Assembly (NCBI GenBank): GCA_905182985.1
Contig: CAJJDN010000133.1
Location: 125,731 to 189,730 of the forward strand
Source of the DNA: Paramecium sonneborni
Lineage: Eukaryota > Ciliophora > Oligohymenophorea > Peniculida > Parameciidae
DNA length: 64,000 nucleotides
Direction of reading: 5' to 3'
Part shown: piece after piece, positions 46,056-59,100 of the stretch
Layout of the letters: the number at the start of each line of letters is the position of its first letter
How positions within the stretch are numbered: position 1 is the stretch's first letter
Position numbers and translations under genes: made by a program
Notes under the pieces: model-generated
Databases searched by the model: none
The model's input: the letters and a program-made list of their open reading frames with translations, nothing else
Told to the model about the DNA's origin: nothing

Positions 46056-49000
46056 TCATTCAAACATATCGTTTTTCTAGAAATTTTATATTATACTATC
46101 TTATTAATTTTCTTCATCAGAACATCTTTCAGATATGTAGCCTCCTGCTTTTTTGCCTTATTTTTCGCTTTATGATAAATAAATAGTTCCTAAACTTTTA
46201 TCAGATTTAATTGGAGGAAAATCGATTTTTTAGGTTTCATATACAACTTTCATAGGAAATCCATTACACATTTCTTTAGGATCAATATAAAAATTCAAAT
46301 TTGATAACTAACTTTTATCTTCATTATTTTATTATTATTATTATTATTATTATGATTAATTTTGATAACCAGTTTTCTTTTGTTTATGAATAGATGCAGA
46401 TTCTCCTTCCACAACAAACTTATTCCTTCTGAATGAATTATTTTAAACAAATGGAAATACCCTTTTTCTTATTTAACTCTTTTTTCTTCCTTTGTATCTT
46501 TCAATAATTGTTTTATTTGTAATATATGCATTTTCATTAATTTCTAATTATTTTAAGTTTTTTTCTTTTAACATTTCTTTAATTCTTTTTTTTATTTTTC
46601 TTCTCTCGATAACTCTAAATATAGTTCATAAATACCCTCTTAAAATATCAGTAATGGAATTAATAGCAAAAATATCCACTACAAATTATTGAGCCTTTTT
46701 TCCAATTAAATCTGGATATCTGGATTCCCATGATTTTCTAATTTAACGTAAAATAATTTTATCTTCAATTTATTCAATACCCAATAGATCATTTTTCTTT
46801 TTTATTGCATTATAGGCTAATTAAATGCAAATGTCTTTAAAATGAACCATTTAATTTTGATATATTTAAATTTAATAATCACTTAATTTTTGAAAGATTT
46901 CTGTTTTAAATAATCTCATTTTTTTTTTGTGATTATAAATATGAGATTTCTATTTCTAATTTTCTAAATATAATATAATTTATATTACTGGCAGCAAAAT
47001 CATAATATTATGAATTTTCATCTTTAAAACCTAAAGGAGGATTAATTTCAAACATTAAAAATGCAAAATCTTCTGGTGTAATCCAACCTGTACCTTAAGG
47101 ATCATAATCAGACCATTTAAGTAAAAAATCTTCTAATTAATAAGGATTAATAGCTGCTGTATTTTCTAATTGACACTCTTAATAAGATTCAATTATCATA
47201 GCTAAAAACAATGATGTCATTATTATTCTTATTAAAACTAGAAAACTAATAAAGAAAAAGTAACCAAAATATGTACTACAACCTCTAGCTCCTTCTAACT
47301 AAAAGTCTTCAGGAGTTTAAGTATGACATCCTTGAGAATCAATAGTATAATCTGCCATGTACAATGACCAATATTAACCAGTTGATATATCAATTAAGAT
47401 TAAAATTCCATCTAAAAAATTTGAAAAGGATTTCGTCCTTTAATTTTCCTCCATTGTATAAGGATATTGAGGATCAGATGAAGTGCTCCAAATAGTAGAA
47501 AATGCTTAAACACCTATAAGTGAGTAAATGATTATAGTAATTGCTATAAATACAATAACACTAAATAAAGTTGGTATCAAATCCTATATTACATCAATTA
47601 GAACTCTCAATTATTTATTATATTTAAATATTCTATTTACTCGTATAATTCTAAGTGATCTTAAAATCAAAGGAATTGTATAAAGTCTAGGTAAATCAAA
47701 GTTATTTTTCAGAATCAATAAAATATCAGTAATTATCAAGATTATTAAATCAATCTTATTTAGTATATCTCGAAAGAAATGTACCCAATATGCTAATAAT
47801 TTAATTACTAATTCTATGTGAAAAATCACAATAAAGAAAATATTCATTCCGTATAATGCTTCTTAAGTAGTCGAATCTTGCTTTCCACTATAAGATGAGC
47901 AACTAGATAATGATGAATTATTACAAAATTAGATTCACTAAAAGAAATATTAAGATGATCGACTCAAAATAATGATTATTAGCCAAATGATAACAAAATA
48001 GCCTATATTTATTTTATGGCTTAGGTATTAGATTAATTAATTTCTTCTTTTACATTATTTACATCATTTGTATCCATTAGCGTTGGTATTCATTCAACTA
48101 TGAAAAATTCGCTATGTTTTCTTTAATAGTTCTGTAATTATTAATAATCAAACCAGTGATTAGATTAAGCAATACAATATTGAGTGAGAAGATCAATACA
48201 TAAAAGAATAACTAATATTAAGATGATGAATTAATTTTAGGATTGAGTCCTCTGTCAGTGATGTCAGAAACACTAAACATTTGTTAAGTCCACCCTTCTC
48301 CAATAATTAATCTAAAGAGACAAAGCAAAGAATCTTAAATTGTATCATAATTGGTGATATTATTAATCCATTAGCCACCTTTAGCTAAGCAATCCTCTAG
48401 GGTAATGATGTTTTCAAAATCCTTAAGTGATACTTGAGAACAAAAGTAAAGTTTGCCCTTCCATATTGTCATACAAATTATACTTAAAATCCATAGACTT
48501 ATTCCAGTAACAAAAATCATTGATGAAAGCAATGAAATAGTTTATAATAAAGATCTGGAAATTAAATTAAGTTATTCATTTTATGAACCTCTCTATATAT
48601 ATCAAAATAAATTACTCGAAGTGTTGTCAAAATCCTTAGAGTCCTTAGAGCTCTAAATGCTTTTAGATATTAATTCTTATATATATTTAGATCATCAATA
48701 GAACTAATAATAAGAATTACAAAATCTAATTGATTGTTATTGTTCAATATATAAGATTTTTGAGGTTCTAATTTATTCCAATAGAATCCTTGAGCTAATA
48801 TTTTTATAAGGGCATCTAAAATAAAGATACCAGTAAATATGTAATTAAATACATCTATTGTTAAATTATGTTATCTGAGAGGTCTATCATATTCTAATAG
48901 AATTAAATTTAACAAAATTATAAAACTCATACTCCAATCATAATACTTTTATTGTATAAGATAATGTAATCTTTTTCTTGTATTAGATTTATTATGTAGA

Positions 49001-51427
49001 ATAAAAATTGAGGAGTTAATAAAGTATTATTTCAAATTCTTAGTTGAAAATGTATAAGACTATACTTAAGAATCTTCATCAATTTTTAAAATTTAAACTG
49101 AATAAAATTTAGATTGTGATCTTTTTAATAAAGAATGTGATTTAGATTGATTTTCTTCTTTTTCACTATCATCAGATACTTTAGACAATCTTCCAAAAAA
49201 ACGTTTCCTTTCAGTTAATGGAGTAGTAACTTATAATAATGAAGTTTCTTTAGTAGGTACTATTCTAGATTTATTCTACATTGTTGAAATAACTTTTGCT
49301 GCTCTGGCTTTTGAAAGATCAGCTTCATTTTTTGCATCTTCATAATTATCAAGCATTAAAGTCAAAAATGAAGGAAGGATAAAAAATTTACATATAAATT
49401 AAACAAAAATAAAAAAGACATATGGAATCCAAGATTTTGTTACCAAAGTTGTATAATATATAGTTTACCATTAATCTGAACATATTATTATAAATAATGA
49501 TGTGATTGTTTCTCTCATACTATCAAAATTAGCTCTTGGTACATATGAACCATTCAAATCATAATATCCTTAATCATTAAATCTTAATTATCCCGCAAAA
49601 AAGCTTCTACTCATTAAACCTATAACTAATCCATAAACAAATAATATTAAAATCATTATTGGTATATTATTAAAGGATTTCCAAAGTGCTGATAATAAAA
49701 CTCTATAATTTGACCAACTAGTTTATTAATTAAAAACCCATAATAATCTTATTCCTTTAATTGTATTTAAAATGAATGGATGTCCTAATTAATTTAATTA
49801 AACTACTAAACATATAAAATCACATAAAAATTCCATTACAAGTATTACTTTGCTTTCCTTCTATTTCCATATATAAATTCTTGCTATGTCTTCGATTAAA
49901 TAAATTACCAGAAAAAAGACATTTACCTTAGCTAATGTTCCTTCTAAACCATTATTATATGCAGATTCATCATTTAGAGATAAAACAACAAGATTAGCTA
50001 AAAATAATATGCTATAAAAATATCTAGTAATTTTGGATCCCAAAATAGATTTTATAAATATTCTGATTTTTCTTTATTCACTACTTCTTTTAGTTGAATT
50101 CATAATCATAGTCATAACTCTATGTTTACTTTGACTAAGATAATTTGGACTTTAAAAAACAGTTCTTCTTTTATCATTTGATAGAGAGATTTTAGTATGA
50201 CTGTTAAAATATAAAACTGGTTGAATTGGGTCATCTAAATGCATATCTTATTGAGATTATTTAAGTAGGATTGCAACAATCAAATTTTATAAAAAAAATG
50301 AACTTATAAAAATATAAGTCCATAAATAACCTGTACTCAAATATTTATTAAATGAATCAGCTAAATTTTATTCTATTTCTACCCATCCTTCAATATAATG
50401 TACTATAAATAAAGTAGCCATTGATTATTAAAGATAATCAAATTTAGTAAAATTATGTGAATATTAAATATATGGCTATTCATAATAACCTTATTAACAT
50501 TCATAACCAGCAGCACAACTTCTTCCATATCCACATAATCGAGCAGGATATGAATCTACTTCATTATTTTAATTTATGCAATAATTTCCTAAAATTCCAG
50601 TCCATATTTGCAATCCAACTATTGAAAATACATAAAAGAAGAAACAAATTATTATGGTTATATAAAAAATTGAAATAAATGAGTGTTCCACTGTTAAACA
50701 AAATTTTCTGACTATTCTTAATATTTTATATTGAACAAAATACTCTAATAAAAAAAATATTCTTAAAGAGTAAAAATATGATTGTCTTAAAGTTAATGCA
50801 AAAAATAAGGCTATTCCATTTATAAATGCTATTGGATTTCTATAGTACCCATATTTACAACTCCATAATCTTAAATATAATCTTTATTTATACCCATACG
50901 ATATTATTGATATAACTTAATGAACAGAAAATATTATATCTGCTGTAATTATTATATTTGATATTTAATCATCACTTAAGCTAATTCCTAATCCACTCTC
51001 TTCATTATTATAAGGTTTAATTATCAATATTATTATACAAAATGATGTCTAATTAGTTTGTAAATTATACAAATATGTATACAGCATATTAAAAAACACG
51101 AGATTCATTTATTAAAATGCAATATTGTCTAAATTTGTTATTCAATCCAAAATAATCCAATGAAAATGAACAATAATAAAGATTCTCATTTTTTAAAAAC
51201 TGTTCATCAACATTTTCTAAAAAGTTTAAACGTATGTTTGCTTAAGATGGATTTGGTGAAAACATTCCTTATTCTTAGCTTAATCTATTTATATCATTTG
51301 TTGCTTACAATTCTTTATGACTTACTAATTCTAAATAATTTTACTTGTTATAATAATGTTTCTAAAAGTAAAATGGTAAAATATCTTAGACAGAAGATAA
51401 AATATCCTTTCCATAATCTCTTTCCAT
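46056..51427 (-). CDS. four-domain voltage-gated cation channel, channel 1
   Basis: Start MERDYGKDILSSVQDILPF; stop TGA 46056. Roughly 1,700 residues, with several introns not all mapped (one of about 43 nt near the N-terminus). Four repeats of S1-S6 can be followed. S4 segments are clear in repeat III (YLKAFRALRTLRILTTLRVI) and IV (LILRSLRIIRVNRIFKY). Pore loops: repeat I VHYIEGWVEI (E at 50389-50391), II CSDQWQT (D at 49475-49477), III LIIGEGWTQQM (E at 48296-48298), IV DISTGQYWSLYM (Q at 47374-47376, codon TAA). After IVS6 (LIRIIMTSLFLAMIIESYQE) comes WSDYDPQGTGWITPEDF, the post-IVS6 EF-hand-like motif of CaV/NaV alpha subunits. The C-terminus has a poly-Gln run. In Paramecium such channels carry the ciliary Ca2+ current, but the E/D/E/Q pore makes Ca2+ selectivity uncertain. 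Confidence 0.85.
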
Positions 51428-51516
51428 ACTAAACTTTGGTTACTTTTTAAAACAATTTAATAAAGACTAAAGCATATAAAAATATATAAATTTAGTATAA
51501 TTCTCAAGGCTATTCA

Positions 51517-53222
51517 TCAAATCCATCTCTTTCTTAATGTATTTTAAATTGGATTATTTGATTGAAAAGATCCTCCAAACTTAGATATTCTTTTTTCATC
51601 TAAAGTTTTTTAATTTTCAGATAAATGTCCTGGAATCCAGATTTCTTTTACTTCTAAACAAGATTTAGAAATGTCTGGATGCAACATTTTTCTTATTACT
51701 GATTTACTCGGTGTTTTTAATGTTTAGGTTTTCTATATTATTTATGGTTCATTAAAAATATCATCTTCGCTGTCTCTTTATGATTTTTAATATATATCAT
51801 CAGCACTTATCTTTCTTTAATGTTATATAGCTTATTAGTATTTAATCCTTCTTTTTCCAACAGCATTTACTTCTACTGTTTTAATAGGAACATTTTTATT
51901 TAATGTAAATCCAACATGAGCTATGCTGCTTCTTCTTTTTAGACTATGTTACATCGATTCTAATTTCTATTCATCTTATGCATATGTTAATTTTTATTGA
52001 CTATGAGATGCTATACCATTCTTGCCTCTAATTTACATTAATTCGAGAGTTGTTTTTTTTTAACTCTAATGATTATTGTTTTTCAAAAGATCTAAAATTG
52101 ATGAACTTTTACTATTAACTTTGTGATAATTTTCAATTGAATCGAAAGGTTTTGAAGAACTTAAATATGTTAAAAATATTCTTACTTAGAAATTTTGATA
52201 TTGTACATAGCATATTAAACAAAATTTTTGAGTAATGTATTCGTAAAAGGGTATTTTGTATCTATTTCAAACATACAAGCTAAAGCTTTTGGATACTCAA
52301 TAATTGATGGTCCTTCATCACTTTCTGCAAGACAAATAAATTTTTTTTCTGAATTATTGAATTAGAAATTGTGAACATCCCATCTATTCAATAATGGTGC
52401 CAAAAATCGAGATTCTATATCTTTAAAAGCCTTTTTTGAATTTATTTATATTATACCCAATGCTACAAATAAACATTTCTTATAGAAACCACTGTTTCGG
52501 TGTTTTTATTTTTACTTATAAATGACCCCATTTATTTTGGTTTATAAATGGGAGCTTTTACAACATATTTTCCTATAGATTAAAATTCTTATGCTGCACT
52601 TCTTAAATGAATACCCACATTTAATTTTGGAATCCATTCAGAGGTTTCATAATTAAAAACATATAAATCCCCTGAAGTATTTTCTAAAAACATATCGCTT
52701 TGCTGAATTTAGATTTTTAATTCTCTTAAATCTGATAATTTTCCCCCATTTTGATTGATTAGGTTTATTGGCTTTTATAATAACATATGATTACTCTTTC
52801 AATATTTGATGCTGATAAATATACTAAAGCTTACATTGCAAATCCTGAAGCAAACAATAACTTTTATACTCTTAGGCACATCCTCAATAAAACTAATATT
52901 TTTGCTAACTGTAATCCTAAAATAAATACCCATATGACCAGCCCAAGGTCTTGTATGACAATCACCAATAATAAATATCACATCAAGTTAATCAAATTTA
53001 AGAGCTGCTTCCTTTTTCACATAAGAACTCTCTACTTCATATAGAAAATCTTCAATTGTATCTCTATTTCTAACATAAAACTCATTTTCTGTATCTATAA
53101 GCTCTTTCTATTCTGCTAAATACTATTTAAGTTTGTTATTATACTTTCATGACATGAAATTGGAAATGTTAAAATTTTTCAAGGTCTTTGTTATCATAGC
53201 AATTAATTATTAAAATTCGCAT
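51517..53222 (-). CDS. glutamine-amidotransferase-like protein, probably non-catalytic
   Basis: Start MRILIINCYDNKDLEKFQH, stop TGA 51517; introns 53123-53144, 52893-52929, 52796-52824, 52492-52526 and 52160-52185 give exactly 519 codons. The N-terminal 230 residues look like a class-I glutamine-amidotransferase / flavodoxin-like fold: an initial strand MRILIINCY, DVIFIIGDCHTRPWAGH, then KLLFASGFAMQAL at the place of the nucleophile elbow (usually G-x-C-x-G-x-Q), with Met instead of Cys. After FLENTSGDLYVFNYETSEW comes a second folded region (ALGIIQINSKKAFKDIESRF, FICLAESDEGPSIIEYPKA). The last 180 residues are basic and disordered. The fold call rests on a few motifs and on splice choices. 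It lies between the two channels on the same strand. Confidence 0.6.
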
Positions 53223-53419
53223 TATAAAAAAATAATAAGTATAATAATTTGAGTGATGAAGGTTGATTTTGTAGTAGATTTTGTTTCATTTAAATAAAAA
53301 AATTGGAATAAATAATGGGATAATTTTAGGGATTAATTTGAAAACTATAAATAAGTATTCTTTTAAGTAATAAAGTAATTATAAAACTATCAAATATAAT
53401 GAAAAAACAATTTAAATAT

Positions 53420-53665
53420 TCATTATTTTTCATGTATACCAAGGATGCCTTTGACAGTGATTTTCTTTTTATTTATAGTTTAAAGTCCAATTCTCATTTC
53501 ACCCGGTTTAGAGATACCGACGACAAATTTATGAGTTTCAATTTTATTTAAAAAGTAATCATCATCTAATTAGCTCTTGCTTTAATCCTATAAATCTGTA
53601 TCCATAATGACACATTCATCAGGAGTGGAGTTTGGGGAATTTTTGATTAAGTAATCTATATTCAT
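53420..53665 (-). CDS. small protein, unknown function
   Basis: 81 residues, intronless as modelled, start MNIDYLIKNSPNSTPDECV, stop TGA 53420. Acidic first half, then KFVVGISKPGEMRIGLQ and a basic end (KKKITVKGILGIHEK). A 28-base-scale intron near the 3' end cannot be excluded. Its first five codons lie inside the 1,244-base duplicated block, so a truncated second start appears near 54910. No family recognised. Confidence 0.55.
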
Positions 53666-54894
53666 AAAAAATTATTAATTGCTGAACTTTTATTTAATTT
53701 ATTAAGTGATTTATGAAATGAATTTATAGAATTCTGTTAATTTATATGATAAAAAAAGAATAAATAATTGAGTATCAAAAGTATTATGAAATAATCAAAA
53801 TTTCTTTTTTTATTTAAAAGATTATTTTTCAGGAGATATGAAGGCTCGTTCATATAATGGTTCTGATTATTAGTCTTTTTACCATCTGTATATAGGGATA
53901 TCTTCTTTTTTACTATTGCCATCATCTGAACATTTAGTATTTTGATGAATGTTTTCTTATTGAGGGATTTCATTAGATAAAACTTATTGTGCAACATCCT
54001 CTTGAAGAAATTCATTACAGTCTTAATCAAAACTAAAGATTTAATTTAAAGAATTACTATTGATTATTCATAGTTTTTTGATCGAAAGAAGAATCTTGTT
54101 CATTTAAGTCTTCTTCAGTAAATTAATTTTATTTAATCGCTAATTTTTTAATTAATTTTTTAGAGAAAGCTTCCCATGCTTTATACATGATTAGAACAGT
54201 GAGATAATCATGTAAAATATTGAAATTAGCTTTTAAGTGTAGAATGGGACTAATATTACTTCTCTATAGAAATCTATTTCTTCTATAATACATTAATCTG
54301 AGTTGCATTTCTTTATTAAATTATTTGATTTTCTTGATAGAAGAAATGGTTCCATTTTTGAATACTTCAACATGATAGCAAACTCGAAACAATTCATACA
54401 TGAGTTAATTAAATTAGATATATCCGAAATGATCACTATAAAATAATAAATATATCAGATTACCATTATAATTTAAATGATGATGCTAATTTACCAACAT
54501 CCCATAGATTTTCATCTTTTCCTCCACCTAAAGGTTTACCTATATCCATAAGAAAACGACATAAAAATTTATAATGCATGGCTTAACCTTATGTTTCGGA
54601 AGAATATTTGCACCATATAGTTTTAATTTTATCCATATTCTCAACATATGTTTGAATCATGGAATTTTATAGCATAAAGAATTATTCAAATTATTCAACT
54701 AAACCCAAAACAAATAAATTTAATAAAACATAGTTGGAAAGTAACATAAAGAGAAAGAAATATATTTAATTGTAAATACTTCCACAATAGATTTCATTTT
54801 CATCACAATATGGATTATAAAAAATTGTATCAGTCATTATAGTTCTCCAATCATCTCCTGATGCACATTTAAAAAGTGAAAGCATTGCTTAAGC
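53651..54894. repeat. 1,244-base perfect direct repeat, left copy
   Basis: Starts GTAATCTATATTCATAAAAA and runs to the base before the single N at 54895. Every line compared matches 54896-56139 with an offset of 1,245. It contains the start of the 81-residue gene and the 3' part of channel 2 up to the repeat IV pore. Confidence 0.95.
53795..54894 (-). pseudogene. duplicate 3' fragment of channel 2 (probable assembly artefact)
   Basis: This is an exact copy of 55040-56139: repeat IV pore (CASGDDWRTIM), S6 (LFMLLSNYVLLNLFVLG) and C-terminal tail, ending at TGA 53795-53797. It lacks repeats I-III and begins abruptly at the N. Perfect identity, including introns and flanks, argues for unmerged contig overlap and against a real tandem duplication. 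Confidence 0.8.
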
Positions 54895-54895
54895 N

Positions 54896-56139
54896 GTAAT
54901 CTATATTCATAAAAAATTATTAATTGCTGAACTTTTATTTAATTTATTAAGTGATTTATGAAATGAATTTATAGAATTCTGTTAATTTATATGATAAAAA
55001 AAGAATAAATAATTGAGTATCAAAAGTATTATGAAATAATCAAAATTTCTTTTTTTATTTAAAAGATTATTTTTCAGGAGATATGAAGGCTCGTTCATAT
55101 AATGGTTCTGATTATTAGTCTTTTTACCATCTGTATATAGGGATATCTTCTTTTTTACTATTGCCATCATCTGAACATTTAGTATTTTGATGAATGTTTT
55201 CTTATTGAGGGATTTCATTAGATAAAACTTATTGTGCAACATCCTCTTGAAGAAATTCATTACAGTCTTAATCAAAACTAAAGATTTAATTTAAAGAATT
55301 ACTATTGATTATTCATAGTTTTTTGATCGAAAGAAGAATCTTGTTCATTTAAGTCTTCTTCAGTAAATTAATTTTATTTAATCGCTAATTTTTTAATTAA
55401 TTTTTTAGAGAAAGCTTCCCATGCTTTATACATGATTAGAACAGTGAGATAATCATGTAAAATATTGAAATTAGCTTTTAAGTGTAGAATGGGACTAATA
55501 TTACTTCTCTATAGAAATCTATTTCTTCTATAATACATTAATCTGAGTTGCATTTCTTTATTAAATTATTTGATTTTCTTGATAGAAGAAATGGTTCCAT
55601 TTTTGAATACTTCAACATGATAGCAAACTCGAAACAATTCATACATGAGTTAATTAAATTAGATATATCCGAAATGATCACTATAAAATAATAAATATAT
55701 CAGATTACCATTATAATTTAAATGATGATGCTAATTTACCAACATCCCATAGATTTTCATCTTTTCCTCCACCTAAAGGTTTACCTATATCCATAAGAAA
55801 ACGACATAAAAATTTATAATGCATGGCTTAACCTTATGTTTCGGAAGAATATTTGCACCATATAGTTTTAATTTTATCCATATTCTCAACATATGTTTGA
55901 ATCATGGAATTTTATAGCATAAAGAATTATTCAAATTATTCAACTAAACCCAAAACAAATAAATTTAATAAAACATAGTTGGAAAGTAACATAAAGAGAA
56001 AGAAATATATTTAATTGTAAATACTTCCACAATAGATTTCATTTTCATCACAATATGGATTATAAAAAATTGTATCAGTCATTATAGTTCTCCAATCATC
56101 TCCTGATGCACATTTAAAAAGTGAAAGCATTGCTTAAGC
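54896..56139. repeat. 1,244-base perfect direct repeat, right copy
   Basis: Begins directly after the N at 54895 and ends at 56139, where unique channel sequence resumes (AACATTTTTAAAATT). Same content as the left copy. In the true genome one of the two copies probably does not exist. Confidence 0.95.
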
Positions 56140-59100
56140 AACATTTTTAAAATTAATTTAATCATCCATTACTTATCCTTTTTCTAATTAACCATATAAA
56201 TGACAACCTAGTAGTGCAAATATGTACATTGTTATTATTAATAGAGAAAATATCTTTCCTAAAAAAGGTAATGCAAATACCATAACTCTCATTAATCTTT
56301 ATAGATTTATCAAACCTTAAAATATTAGAATTATTCTTAAACATCTTAATGCAAAGAATAATCTAAGAAATTGATATCCTGAATCTGCTGGAGATGATCT
56401 AAAATAAACTAAAGCCCAATCTGATTCATAATCAGCTATTATATCTATTATAGCAATTGTAATTAAGAAAAAATAAAATCTTCTCCAATGATTATCAAAA
56501 AATCTATTTACTCCTAAAGCCAAAAATAAAAAGATATTCCATAAAATATAAATGTAAGTTAAACTATTATGAGTCTCATTTAAAGCTCTAAAAAAGTCAT
56601 CTTCCATTTCAGTAAAGAATAACAATAATACTAACAAATCAAAAAGTAATAAACAAAACATTAGTTTTTAAACTGTATTATTATTTGTTAAATTAGATGA
56701 GAATCTTCTTATTGTTGATGTAGGAGGTGAAGAGTATAAAGGAAAATCTTTGATAATTATCTAAGAAATTTCCATGAATTCAACTTATGCTTTTGTTATA
56801 TCAGACATTTCTATTTTGCTTTAATTAGCTTTCAAGTTTGAATATAGAACTCCTGTAAATAGACTTAAAAAAAACATTGAACCAATAAAACAGAAAGATA
56901 TAAAAAAAAAATATGTATGAATGTAACTATTAAAGGGTTCAGGACCAATATTAGGATTTTAACTATTTTCTGATATTTACATTATTTCACCCCATCCATC
57001 AAAAGTTGATACAACAAATAATGTTGGAATAGCTATTGTAATGTTATCAAAATTATGTTTATAATTTATCCAAGTTCTATTCATTTCTAAACACTCTTTT
57101 TTATTGATATAGAATTCCATCTTTTCTTCACAAAATCCAAATTATTATTCATATAATATAATTCCATAAACTCCAAAGATTATCCAAACTGAAAGCATTG
57201 TTATTAATACATTCCAGATATCTGCTAAAGATCTACCTAATGCTAATCTCAATGTATCTAACCATGAAATTCTATACATCAATTTCATCACTCTTAAGTA
57301 TCCAAAATATAAAAAGAAATTTACTATAGCTCTCTACTCTTGGTCTTATTCAAAATGCAAAAAAAATGCAATTATATATATCACATCCACTATTTGCCAT
57401 GTATATGTTATATGAGCTCCTTTATTCATCCACATCCCCTTTGCTATACTACCCATTATTATTTCAAATAAAAACAAAATATTTGCTATCAATTACAATA
57501 CTTCAGGATAAAAAGATGAATCAATCTCATAATCATTATAAGTTTTCAATGCAAATACTATTATTGAAAAATATAACACCATATCCATAAAATAATTAAA
57601 CAATTTTGAAGTTATTATTCTGCAACATAATATTCTTAAAATATTTTCTTTGTTAAATAAATACAAAGATTATTAGCATTGGATTCCATCATACAGATTA
57701 GGGTATTAACTTAAAATGTCTTTATGAACTTGCCCTAATATGTGATATATAGATATTACTGATTGACTTCATAAGATTTGATATTAAATGCTACTTCGAT
57801 TTCTTCTATTAATGTTCATTAAAATTTATTTATGACATCAAAGGTTTCAAATTTAATTGAAATTCATGCATTTCTTATTATTCAGTTATTTATGAATTTT
57901 ATTCTTCTTATTTCTCATTATTCTTCTCCTCCTCTTGTTCTTTTTCTTCCTCCAACTCTTCCATTTCCTTATTTATTGCTCCAAAACCATCTAATAATAT
58001 TGCCAACACCAAACCATATGTTATATAATTTAAAAAAATAACCATAGAATATGAATATATTACAGCAAATATATAATTGATATCTCCTCCCAACACATAT
58101 ACTCCATACCAATCATCATTTGTTAGAATGTTAAATATTGTCATAAAAGCTTTAAAAATATTATCATATGAATGTAATTATCCTAAAGCTTCTGTTTAAT
58201 CAAAATAACCAGCATACATTTCCATTCCAATCATTGCATATACAAATATCACTAAAAAAAATAAAAATGTTAAATATATGTATTATTTAAATGTTTTCTA
58301 AGCTATATGTCCTATTGCTACTGCCATCTTATTATATTTTAATACTCGATAAAATAACAAACATTTAGTTCCTCTTATTAATCTTAGATTTTATTCATTT
58401 AAATTTGTCATCACTGAACTCATTGTTAGTTCAATGAAATTCAATACTACAATACACGATTAAAGAACATAATCAGGACTTTAGGATATGTCTTTAAATG
58501 AAAAAGCAAAAAACCTTACAACTAATTCTATACATAAAAATATCGTTGAAACATCTTCTTCATTTGAGATTGTTACTGAATTCGCTATTCCTTACAATGA
58601 TAGAAATGTAAAATTTATTAAAATCACCATGTCAAAAAATAATTAGCTTATTTAAGATGTTATAAAGAGATATGAATATTTTCGTAATGTTTCTATTTTA
58701 CCTTTAAATCCTAACATCCATATTTAAATATCTATAAAATTCAATTTTTTCAATGCGTCTTTGAAATTTAATAATCTCATTTCATTTAATTTTAATACAT
58801 CATTTCCTGACCAAGTTTTTTTTTAAATTTAATTTTATTAAAGATCTTTTCTTCTCAATAATCTATATTAGAATTCATTAGATGGTTGTGAATTTTTATT
58901 TTTTTAAATTTTAGCATTTATTTTAGTAGAAACACCTTCATAATTTAAATAATATCCTTAAATATAAACATAATTTTAATCTTATTTTTTAATGGAAAAT
59001 GGAATTTTTTTGTCTCCTTATGAAGTTTTAAGTTTATGTGATTATGCTAAACTTTACTTTTAATTGAAAAGATTTTAATCTAAAGAATTATTAGTTTCAT

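Noticed and set aside
46327..46352. A (TTA)n microsatellite.
   Set aside because: On the minus strand it is a run of TAA codons encoding poly-Gln inside the channel 1 C-terminus, so it is coding and was not listed as a separate repeat.
53737..55275. Two identical 97-codon frames (MIKTVMNFFKRMLHN...) as a duplicated small gene.
   Set aside because: They are an alternate frame of the channel 2 C-terminal tail, and the duplication is the 1,244-base repeat around a single N.
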